Part shown: piece by piece, positions 7,584 through 16,700 of the stretch
Layout: each line of letters begins with the position of its first letter
Numbering within the stretch: the stretch's first letter is position 1
NCBI RefSeq assembly: GCF_000244975.1
Contig: NZ_CM001440.1
Span: forward strand, 3,642,325 to 3,706,324
Direction: 5' to 3'
DNA: 64,000 bases
DNA from: Saccharomonospora cyanea NA-134
GTDB lineage: Bacteria; Actinomycetota; Actinomycetes; Mycobacteriales; Pseudonocardiaceae
Notes under the pieces: generated by a model
Seen by the model: the letters and a program-made list of their open reading frames with translations, nothing else
Databases searched by the model: none
What the model was told of the DNA's origin: nothing
Position numbers and translations under genes: made by a program

Positions 7584-10500
7584 ATGACATCAGGCCAGCT
7601 GATCAAGCCGACCATCCCCCGCCGCCGGGTGGCAGGCGGCCCCGCTCCGTTGTCCTTCGCCCAGGAGGGTGTCTGGCTCGCCGATCAGCTCCGCCCCGGA
7701 GAGCCCACCTACACGATGCCGATGGCGCTGCGGCTGCGCGGGCACCTGGTGCGTTCGGCGCTCGCCGGGGCGCTCACCGACGTCGTCGCCCGGCACCCGG
7801 CGCTGCGGACCACCGTGGTGGCCCCCGAAGGGCAGCCGGTCCAGCTGGTCCACCCCACGGGTGCGCCGGTGCTGACCACGACGGACCTGTCGTCGCTGCC
7901 CGCCGCCGAGCGGTACCCGGAGGCACTGCGGCGGGCGGACCAGGAGGCGCGGCGGCCGCTCGACCCGGCCCGGGCGGTGCTGCGAACCAGGCTCTACCGG
8001 CTCGATGCCGACGACCACCTGCTGTTCCTCGCCGTGCACCACATCGTGTGGGACGGGTGGTCGATCAGTGTCTTCTACCGGGATCTGTCGGAGTTCTACC
8101 GCCGCCGCACCGTGGGAGGTGGGCCGGACCTGCCCGAGCTGCCGATCGAGTACGCGGACTACGCGACATGGCAGCGCGAGCAGCCGGGTCCGGCCTCCCT
8201 GGCCGCGGATCTGGAGTACTGGCGGGCGGAGCTGGCAGGCGGGGTGCTGCCCCTGGAGCTCCCCTCGGCGCGTCCGCCCGACCCCACCGACCGCGGTGCG
8301 GCCGTGGCCCGGCATCTCGTGCCCGCCGACACGTTGGCGTCGATGTCGGCGCTCGCGCGCGCCGAACGGGTCTCCCCGTTCATGGTGCTGACCACCGCCC
8401 TGCACGCGGTGCTCCACCGGCTCACCGGTGTGCCGTCGGTGAACACCTCGTTCGCCTCGGCCAACCGTGACCGCGCGGAGCTGGAGGACCTGATCGGGCT
8501 GTTCGTCAACCAGCTCGTGCTGCGCACCGACTGCGCGGACGACCCGACGTTCCGCGATCTCCTGCGGCAGGTCCGCACCAAGACGCTACGGGCGTTCCGG
8601 CACGCCGCCCTGCCGTACGAGTCGCTGGTCCGCGACCTCGGTCTCGGCACCGATCCGAACGCCGACCTGCTCGGCCAGGTGCGGCTGGGCTACCAGAACG
8701 CCACCGACTCCTCACTGCTGTGGCTGCCGGGGTTGGACACGGAGGTCATCGACCTGCACAGCGGGGCGAGCCGGGAGAAGCTCGACCTGGTCGCCACGGA
8801 ACAGCCGGAGGGACTCGACCTGGCCGCGGTGTACGCGACCGGCCGGTTCGACGAGCTCTCCGTCACCCGCCTGCTGCACCGGCTGGCACGGACCACCGCG
8901 GCGGGCTGCGCGGAACCGGACCTGCCGCTCTCCCGGCTACCGCTGCTGGTGGAGGACGAGGCCGTCGAACTCGTGCGCGCGGGCAGTGCCGAACGGTCCG
9001 CCGAGCCGGACGACACCGTGGCCGGCACCGTCCGTGCCCAGATCGCGCGGACTCCCGGCGCGGTGGCACTCGTGGACGGCGAGCGGACCGTGACCTACGC
9101 CGAGCTCGGCGAGCGGGTGCGGGCGCTGTCCGCGGTGCTGCACGAGCACGGGGTGCGCCCGGGTGACGCGGTGGCGGTGCACCTGGAACGCTCGGTCGAC
9201 TTCGTGGTCACCGCACTGGCCCTGTTCGACCGCGCGGCACACTACGTGCCCCTCGATCCGGGCCTGCCGCAGGCAAGGTCGGAGTTCATGCTCGCCGACA
9301 CCGCTCCCGTGCTGGTGGTCACCGCCGACGCCGACACCGACTTCCCGGTGCCCACACTCGTGCTGGAGCCCGGCTGGCACGACCGCGTCGATCCCCCCGA
9401 CGTCCCGGCTGCGGAACTCCGCCCCGGTGACTGCGCGTACGTCATGTACACGTCCGGCTCGACCGGGCGGCCGAAAGGGGCGATGGTGCCGCACAGCGGG
9501 GTGGTCAACATCGCCCGGCACCACCAGCGGCTCGTCCCGCTCGGTCCGGGCGACCGGGTACTGCACAGCGCGTCCCTCGCCTTCGACCTGTCGGTGGTGC
9601 AGCTGTACTGGCCGCTCGCGACCGGTGCCACCGTGGTGATCGCGCCGTCCGAGGCGACCGCCGACGTCCGCGCCCTCACCGCACTGGCGAGGAAGGAACA
9701 GGTGACCGTCGTCTCGATGGTGCCGTCGGTGCTCAGCACCTACCTCGCCGCCGATCCACCGCCGCTGCCCGCACTTCGCGTGGTCTTCGCCGCGGGCGAG
9801 GCGCTGGGCACGGAGCTCGTCCGCCGGACCCATCGGTACGCGCCGGTTCCGGTGATCAACTGCTACGGTCCCACCGAGGCGACCGTGATCGCCGTGATGT
9901 GGGAACTGCGGCCCGAGGACGAACTCCCGGCCACGATCCCGATCGGACGGCCGGTGACCGGCGTCCGGTGTCACGTGCTCGACGCCGAACTGCGCCCGGT
10001 GCCCCTGGGCGCGGTGGGCGAGCTGTACCTGGGCGGCGCGGGCGTGTCCGCCGGATCGGGCTACTTCCGGCGGCCGCGCCTGACCGCGGAGCGCTACGTG
10101 CCGGACCCCTTCGGCGAGCCGGGAGGACGGCTCTACCGAACCGGCGATCTCGTCCGCCTGTACGGCGACGGCACCCTGTACTACCTGGGCCGTGCGGACC
10201 GGCAGCTCAAGCTGAACGGCGTTCGCATGGAGCCGGGCGAGATCCAGGCCGTGCTGGAGGAACACCCCGACGTGGCGGACTCCTACGTGACGGTGCGTGA
10301 CGAGCGGCTCGTCGCCTACGTCGTCGGTCGCGGCGGCCGGGTGCCCGCCGAAGCGGATCTGCACACCGCCGCCTCGGCGGCCCTGCCGAGGCAGATGGTG
10401 CCGTCACGGTTCGTCGTGCTCGACCGGATGCCGTTGACTCCCAACGGCAAACTCGACACCGACGCCCTGCCCGAGCCTGATTCGCGCGCCACGGCCGAGC

Positions 10501-11540
10501 GGGCCTTCGTGGAGCCGCGAACCCCGACCGAACGTGTGGTGGCCGCCGGGATGGCGGAGGTCCTCGGCCTGGAGCGGGTGGGGGCGACCGACGACTACTT
10601 CCTGCTGGGCGGCACCTCGTTGCAGGCGGCGCGGCTCGTGCACGACCTGCGTGAGGAACTGGGTGTGGAGGTGCGGCTGCGGGATCTGTTCACCGCGCCG
10701 GTGGTGTCCGACCTCGCGGCACGGCTGGACTCCCTGGGTGCCCACCGGGCCGAACCGGACACGAGCTCGCTGGTGGCGCTGAACGACGGCACGGCGGGCT
10801 CGCTACACCTCGTGCATCCGGCTTCGGGCAGCGTGTTCTGCTACACCGACCTCGCCAGAGCCCTCGACGGCACCGTCGCCGTCGCGGCGTTCCAGGCGGT
10901 CGGCGTCGAGGAGGACGTCCCGCCGCTCACGTCCATCATGGACATGGCCCGCCACTACGTCGACGCGCTCCGCGCGCACCGGCCGGAGGGCCCGTACCTG
11001 CTCGGCGGGTGGTGTGTGGGCGGGCTCGTCGCGCTGGAGATGGCCACGCTGCTCGCGGCGGACGGGGACACCGTGGCGCGGCTGCTGCTCGTGGACACTC
11101 ACCTGCCGGAGGGCCGACCCAGGGGGTTCACCGACGTCGAACTGACCTACGGGTTCGTCGAGGAGCTGGCGGCGATCGCCGGTGCCGCCGTTCCCCTGTC
11201 CGCCGCCGAGGTCGCCACGCTGTCGCCGGACGAGCTCGCCGAAGCGCTGCGGACGGCCGGTCTGCTGCCCGCCGGCACGGGGGCGGCGGCGCTGCTGCAG
11301 CGGATCGCGGTCTATCGGGCGAACGTGCGGGCGGTGACCGACTATCTGCGCGTTCCTCCAGTGCCGCGGCGGCTCCCGCACCCCGTGACCGTGTTGCGGG
11401 CGGCGGAGTCACCCTCGCTGCTGCCCGCGTGGCGCGCCCGGATCGCCGGTGACGTCGACGAGCGGACGGTGCCCGGCGACCACTACTCGATGCTGCGGGA
11501 CCCCGCACTGGGCGAGGAGATCCGGCGCCTCACCGACTGA
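7584..11540 (+). CDS. NRPS-1: C-A-PCP-TE, terminal module with a Cys-nucleophile thioesterase
   Basis: A single-module NRPS of 1318 residues. The condensation domain (about 20-450) has an intact HHIVWDG. The adenylation domain (about 475-960) has [11 protein letters not shown] and CYGPTEATV; reading the ten pocket positions by hand gives D-L-V-S-F-A-C-V-I-K, which I cannot match to a known substrate. The carrier domain has LLGGTSLQ (about 1010). The thioesterase starts at LVHPASGS (about 1075) and carries GWCVGG, so Cys1144 replaces the usual nucleophilic Ser; a His in the terminal GDHYSML completes the site. Cys-type TEs are known from the ObiF beta-lactone and sulfazecin beta-lactam systems. 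It is the only type I TE in the cluster, so it probably releases the final product. The ATG at 7584 follows GGGAGAG; an in-frame ATG at 7536 lacks such a site. Confidence 0.93.
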   Translation: MTSGQLIKPTIPRRRVAGGPAPLSFAQEGVWLADQLRPGEPTYTMPMALRLRGHLVRSALAGALTDVVARHPALRTTVVAPEGQPVQLVHPTGAPVLTTTDLSSLPAAERYPEALRRADQEARRPLDPARAVLRTRLYRLDADDHLLFLAVHHIVWDGWSISVFYRDLSEFYRRRTVGGGPDLPELPIEYADYATWQREQPGPASLAADLEYWRAELAGGVLPLELPSARPPDPTDRGAAVARHLVPADTLASMSALARAERVSPFMVLTTALHAVLHRLTGVPSVNTSFASANRDRAELEDLIGLFVNQLVLRTDCADDPTFRDLLRQVRTKTLRAFRHAALPYESLVRDLGLGTDPNADLLGQVRLGYQNATDSSLLWLPGLDTEVIDLHSGASREKLDLVATEQPEGLDLAAVYATGRFDELSVTRLLHRLARTTAAGCAEPDLPLSRLPLLVEDEAVELVRAGSAERSAEPDDTVAGTVRAQIARTPGAVALVDGERTVTYAELGERVRALSAVLHEHGVRPGDAVAVHLERSVDFVVTALALFDRAAHYVPLDPGLPQARSEFMLADTAPVLVVTADADTDFPVPTLVLEPGWHDRVDPPDVPAAELRPGDCAYVMYTSGSTGRPKGAMVPHSGVVNIARHHQRLVPLGPGDRVLHSASLAFDLSVVQLYWPLATGATVVIAPSEATADVRALTALARKEQVTVVSMVPSVLSTYLAADPPPLPALRVVFAAGEALGTELVRRTHRYAPVPVINCYGPTEATVIAVMWELRPEDELPATIPIGRPVTGVRCHVLDAELRPVPLGAVGELYLGGAGVSAGSGYFRRPRLTAERYVPDPFGEPGGRLYRTGDLVRLYGDGTLYYLGRADRQLKLNGVRMEPGEIQAVLEEHPDVADSYVTVRDERLVAYVVGRGGRVPAEADLHTAASAALPRQMVPSRFVVLDRMPLTPNGKLDTDALPEPDSRATAERAFVEPRTPTERVVAAGMAEVLGLERVGATDDYFLLGGTSLQAARLVHDLREELGVEVRLRDLFTAPVVSDLAARLDSLGAHRAEPDTSSLVALNDGTAGSLHLVHPASGSVFCYTDLARALDGTVAVAAFQAVGVEEDVPPLTSIMDMARHYVDALRAHRPEGPYLLGGWCVGGLVALEMATLLAADGDTVARLLLVDTHLPEGRPRGFTDVELTYGFVEELAAIAGAAVPLSAAEVATLSPDELAEALRTAGLLPAGTGAAALLQRIAVYRANVRAVTDYLRVPPVPRRLPHPVTVLRAAESPSLLPAWRARIAGDVDERTVPGDHYSMLRDPALGEEIRRLTD

Positions 11541-11550
11541 CGGACACGAA

Positions 11551-11593
11551 GGAACGAGGGGCGGGCCCTGACCGGGTACCCGCCCCTCGTTCC
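11551..11593. terminator. Bidirectional terminator between NRPS-1 and the core operon end
   Basis: GGAACGAGGGGCGGG at 11551-11565 pairs perfectly with 11579-11593 around a 13-base loop (15-bp stem). It lies 10 bp after the NRPS-1 stop and 13 bp beyond the stop of the convergent E1/nitroreductase gene. Confidence 0.88.
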
Positions 11594-11606
11594 GTCTGTC
11601 ACCGCC

Positions 11607-13718
11607 TCACCCTGTCACGGCGGTCTCCGGGCTGCGGAGGCTGATCGCACTCGGTTCGGGCGCGTAACCCAGCAGCAGGAGGAGCGCGATCTCGCGGCCC
11701 TCGGGCACCCCCAGCGCGGTGTACAGGTCCCGCCGCATGACCGCGAGCTCGTCGGCGTACCGGCCACCGAGCGACGCCAGCTCGGCATCGTGGCGGGCGT
11801 AGAGGAACAGTGGTACCGCGGGCCGCGCCGACAGACCGGCCGCCGTGGCCGCGATCCACACGCTCTCCACCGCCTGGCCACCCCGCACGTAGTCGATCGG
11901 CTCGCCGCCGGGGGTCAGCACCGCGACGAGTGCCGGGTACGAGGCCACCAGGGCCCGTCCCTGCAGTCCCCGCGTGGCCGGGTCGTCGGTGCCCGCGAGT
12001 TCCGCCATCACGTCCGCGCGCCGCACGAGGTCGAGGACCGGCGCGCCGACCCCGAGTTCGAGTGACCGCACGTCGAGCCCGCGCTCGACCGACTCGACCC
12101 GGGGGTCCCTCATCTCCGAGACCATCTCCCGGTGCAGGTCGGGCACCAGGTAACGCACCCGGTCCGCGCTGGCGATGATCTCCCCCGCCGTGGTGGCGGC
12201 CTGCCCTCCCGTCACGACCGCGAGCTCGCCTCCGTGCTCACGGGCCTCCGCGGTGAGGGTGGCCAGCACCTCGTCGGGAACGGCGCGGTCCGGGTCGACC
12301 GCCTGGCGGTTGGTGACCCGCCGCAGCATCGGCTCGTAGGCGTCGGCGAGACGCTTGGTCCGGCCGTCTCCCAGGCTCAGCACGGCGACGGCGGAGTCGT
12401 CGGGGAACAGCTCCACGTCACCGAGCACCGCGCGCGCCGCGGCGGCGATCCTCATGTTCTGCACCGCGGCCCCGATCGCCACGTAGCTGGCCCGGAACCC
12501 GACGTCGATCGCCGAGGTGTACTTCTCGTCGAGTTCGACGCGGACGGCGCCGTTCCGGGCGGCGATCCGCCACGGCTGGCAGTTGCCCGCCGACGGAGCG
12601 AGTTGCCCCGCCCGCACGATCGTCTCGACGTCCGACGCCGGGTCGGCGAGGTTGCGCCAGCGTCCGACCGGCTCGAACGGGGGCAGGTCCTGGGGAACCT
12701 GCGGCTCGGCCAGCTCGTCCAGCCGCGCGGCCACGTCGAGGTGCGCCCGGCCGGAGGGCAGCTCGTCGATCCGGCGCACCGCGGCCACGATCCCCGCCGC
12801 TGCCTGCAGGACGTCCCCGCCGAGCTGTGGCCACGCGGGCAGTGACTCGCCGATCAGGAACAGGGAGGCCGCCATCCGGGAGGAGATCCCCTCCCCGCCG
12901 AGGATTCTCGGGAGGAACGGCACAGCGGCGGCCGCGGGCAGCCCGGCGAACATGTCGGCGGTGAAGCCGGCGAGCAGCCCGTGGAAGGGCGGGCGTTCCG
13001 GGTCGAGGTCGAACCGCTCCACGTCGACGGTGCCCCGGTCCGGGGTCGCCGCGAGCACCGGGACCCGCAGGGCGCGAGCCTGCTCGCGCAGCGCCAATCG
13101 GACCGCCAACTCGTCGGCGGCGTCGATGACGAGGTCGGCTCCCTCGACGAACTCACGAACTTCCGCCACGTCCAGCCCCTCGGGCCGTGTGCTCACGGTG
13201 AGGTACGGGTCGAGTTCGGCGATCCGGCGTGCCAGCGCCACCGTCCGGTTGAGGCCGGCGTCGACGAGCGAACCGGGAAGCTGGTTCAGGTCGGTGGTTC
13301 CGACTGGCTCCCGGTCGGCGATCCGCAGGGCACCGACCAGGCCCTCCAGCACCAGGCCGAGCGCGACCGCGTGGCCTGCCCCGGCGCCCGCGACGGCGAC
13401 GGTGCGGGTGGCGTGCGCCTCCTGCTCGGCCGGGGTGATCTTGTTGCGGTTGCGGGAGAGCCGGAGCTCTCGGTAGGCAGTGGGGCCGAGAATCCGCACC
13501 AGCGTGGCCCGCCACGGGTAGTGCACCCAGCGGCTTCCTTCCGTCTCGTCCACCGCGTGGTCACCCGCCACCGCGCGGAGTTCGGCCGACTGGTCCGGAC
13601 AGAGGTCGCGGACCTCGGTCCCGGGCACCGCCCGCAACCTCTCGACCTCGGCCGCGTCCCGCGGATCGCGCTCGTCGAGCACCGTCGCCGAGCAGGTCTC
13701 ATCGAAGTGGACGGTCAC
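11607..13718 (-). CDS. ThiF/E1-like – nitroreductase fusion protein (Rv1355c-like)
   Basis: This is a 703-residue, two-domain protein. Residues about 80-330 resemble the adenylating E1/ThiF fold: nucleotide-binding VAVAGAGAGHAVAL near 109, DREPVGTTDLNQLP near 137, and ADLVIDAADEL near 193. Residues about 355-690 form a nitroreductase-type FMN domain, with APSAGNCQPW near 373 and a C-terminal part rich in hydrophobic and helical segments. The fusion is the arrangement of Rv1355c-type proteins, whose reaction is not established. The GTG start overlaps the PKS stop codon (GTGA), so the protein is made in step with the PKS as the last gene of the core operon. A role in activating or reducing a carrier-bound intermediate or adding sulfur or nitrogen is possible but not shown. 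The classical zinc CxxC pairs of ThiF were not seen. Confidence 0.82.
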   Translation of the reverse strand: MTVHFDETCSATVLDERDPRDAAEVERLRAVPGTEVRDLCPDQSAELRAVAGDHAVDETEGSRWVHYPWRATLVRILGPTAYRELRLSRNRNKITPAEQEAHATRTVAVAGAGAGHAVALGLVLEGLVGALRIADREPVGTTDLNQLPGSLVDAGLNRTVALARRIAELDPYLTVSTRPEGLDVAEVREFVEGADLVIDAADELAVRLALREQARALRVPVLAATPDRGTVDVERFDLDPERPPFHGLLAGFTADMFAGLPAAAAVPFLPRILGGEGISSRMAASLFLIGESLPAWPQLGGDVLQAAAGIVAAVRRIDELPSGRAHLDVAARLDELAEPQVPQDLPPFEPVGRWRNLADPASDVETIVRAGQLAPSAGNCQPWRIAARNGAVRVELDEKYTSAIDVGFRASYVAIGAAVQNMRIAAAARAVLGDVELFPDDSAVAVLSLGDGRTKRLADAYEPMLRRVTNRQAVDPDRAVPDEVLATLTAEAREHGGELAVVTGGQAATTAGEIIASADRVRYLVPDLHREMVSEMRDPRVESVERGLDVRSLELGVGAPVLDLVRRADVMAELAGTDDPATRGLQGRALVASYPALVAVLTPGGEPIDYVRGGQAVESVWIAATAAGLSARPAVPLFLYARHDAELASLGGRYADELAVMRRDLYTALGVPEGREIALLLLLGYAPEPSAISLRSPETAVTG

Positions 13719-16700
13719 GTCGCACCAACCTCTCCCGTTCCTCTAGCCGTACTGATGTGCCGGACGAGTCCGCGCAACGCCGGATCGTCCGGTGAGAGCC
13801 GTTCCCGGGGCACCCCGAACTCCCTCGCCACCGTGTCCAGCAGCCGCTGGGCCACGGTCACCTCGGGATCGGTGTGCTCTCCACCGGTCCCCTCCGGGTC
13901 GGGTACGCGCACCACGACACGGCCGATCAACCCGCGGTCCTCCTTGAGGGCGTAGGCCTCGGTCACCCGGTCGAACGGCAACACGTGCGCCACGGTCGGC
14001 CGAACCCGGCCGGAAGCGAGGTGCTCGACGGCCAGCCGCAGGTACTCGGCGCGCCGCTCCGGGTGACGCAGGAAGTACTTCTTGGTGTTCAGGCTGTGGA
14101 AACTCTGGTTGTCGACCAGTCGCGACAGGTCGAGCCCCGTCGACGACTGGAGCCCGAACACGGCGGTCTCGACGTACCGGCCGCCCGGAGCGAGCACGTC
14201 CAGACCCTGCTGGGTGGCCTCGCCCCCGAGGCTGTTGATCACAACGTCCACCCCGGTGCCGCCGGTGCGCCGCAGCACCTCCTCCACCACGTTCGCGCGC
14301 TGGTGGTCGATGGCGTCCGGGACACCGAGCCCCTCCAGGTACGCGATCTTGTGGGGCGCGCTCGCGGTGGCGATCACCTCGGCCCCGGCGAGCTTCGCGA
14401 GCTGCACCGCGACCAGGCCGTTGGTGCCCGTGGCGGCCGGGATCAGCACCCGCTCCCCCGGGCGCACGGCTGCGCGCTCGAACGCCAGGTACATCGCGAG
14501 GAACGGCACCGCGAACCCGCACGCCTCCTCGTGGCTGACGCCGACGGGTTTGGCCACCACGAAGTTCTCGTCGGTGACCACCACCGAGGCCTGGCCACCC
14601 ATCTCCGGCCGGGTCAGGGCGATCACCTCGTCACCGGGCCGCACGCTCCGCACCCCGGGGCCGACGCGGCGGACCACACCGGACACCTCCACCCCGGGGG
14701 TGAACGGGAAGTCGGGCATCAGCGGGTAGAGGCCTCGGGCGAGCAGGAAGTCCGAGAAGTTGATCGGGAACGCCTTCACCAGCACCTCGACCTCGCCGGC
14801 GGCGGGCGCGACCGGCTCGATCGGCACGATCCGCAGGTCCCCGGGGCCGCCGGGGCGCTCGAACCGCACCGCGCGGAAGTCACCCCGTGCCGCCGGAGCC
14901 GGGGGTTCCGGCACGGTGGCCGGTGCCGGTGCCGGTGCGGGTGCGAGCCGGGCCGCGAGCTCCGCGCCGTGCCGTTCGACGAGGTGGGCGCTCAGTGCCC
15001 CGACCGTGGGGTGGTCGAACACGACCACGGTCTTGAGCACCACCCCGATCGCGTCGCTGAGCCGGTTGGCCAGCTCGACGGCCACGATGGAGTCGACGCC
15101 CAGAGACGGCAGCGAGACATCGGGATCGATCTGCTCGACCGCCAGTCCGAGGCACTCGGCGACGCGTTCCGCGACCAGTGATCGCACCGCCTCGTCGAGT
15201 GAACCCCTCCGCGCGGGCGCGGCGGGAACCTCGGGCTCCGGACGGGCCGCCTCCGCCGGGGAGGTCCCCGGACGTTCCGAGGACAGCGCCGACGGTGCCG
15301 ACGGCGTCGACGGCCTCGGGTCCCCGGCGACGCCGGCGGTGAACACCCGCTGCGGCAACGAACCCGGACCGGCCGCCCTGCCGAGAACGGTCACCCCGGT
15401 GAACCCGGTGGCCTCCAGCCGGTGCCGCCACAGGTGTTCGTCCAGCAGCGGCGAGCCCGGGAGCCGCCGGTGCTCGTCGGTGAAGTGCCACCACCCGTCG
15501 AGCAGGCCGAACGTGACCGTGTGGAACGGCTGTACAGCCGTGACCTCGGTGAACACGAGCCGGCCTTCCGGAGCGAGGAGTCGCCGCACCTCACCCAGCG
15601 CGGCGTCCAGGTCCCGGACCGCGTGCAGCACGTTCCCCGCGAGCACCACGTCGTAGTGTCCGGCGGCGAAGCCCTGCGCCTCGACGGGCCGTTCGACGTC
15701 CAGCTCGCGGAACCGCACGTCCGCGCCGGAGCGGTCGAGTCGCGCCTCTGCCTGGCGCACGAGCCCTCGCGCGACGTCGGTGAAGTCGTACTCCACGGTG
15801 ACCCCGGCGCCGCGCAACGCGGCGAGGACCACCTCGCTGGTGCTGCCGGTCCCCGCGCCGAGTTCGAGTACCCGCACCGGGCGCCCGGTGCGCGGCGCGG
15901 CCGCCACGACCTGCTCGGCGACGACCGCGTTGCAGTAGTCGACCAGCGCCTCACCCCGGTAGATCGCGGTGACCAGCTCCATCGAACCGCGCGGGAACAG
16001 CACCTCCGTTCCCGGACGGGCACCGGTGAGCACGTCCGGCAGCGCCGCGAGGCACCGGTCCACCAGGTCCAGTCGGGCCGCGAGACCGGGGAACCGCCGC
16101 CGCAGCGGCTCCGGATCGGGCGCCTCCGGCCGCGGGGCCGTACCGGCCACGGTGACACCGTCGGCCTCCTCGACGAGGAACCCGGCGTCGAGGAGGATCC
16201 GCACCAGCGCCTCGACCAGCCTGCGGTACTTCGGCAGCGCCCCGAACCGCTCCGTGAACTCCGTGCGAGGCCGGGTCCGGCCGGATGTGCCCACCAGCCC
16301 GAGGCGGTCCACCGCGTGCCACAACGCGGCGCGGACGAACGCATCGAGCGCTTCCTGTTCGGCCGCATCCGCCCGGTGGGCCACCACCGCCGTCGTCCCG
16401 GTCACCGCGGGCTCACCCGTGACGCCGATCGAGTCCAGCACCGGGGTGTCCGCGTGAAGCGCGACGAGCTGCCGTTCGTCGGAGGCCAGCACCCGCTCGA
16501 TCGCGGCCATGCCCAGCGACGTCGGGATGGGCCGGTAGCCGCGCGAGGTCAGGCTGTCCCGGTAGGAGTCGTGGGCCACCCGGCCGACGGACGCCCACGG
16601 GCCCCAGTTCACCACGTACACCGGGTAGCGCGCCTGCGCGGCGAGGTGGTGGGCGAACGCGTCCTGCGCGGTCGAGGCGGCGGCGTAGTTCGCCTGGCCC

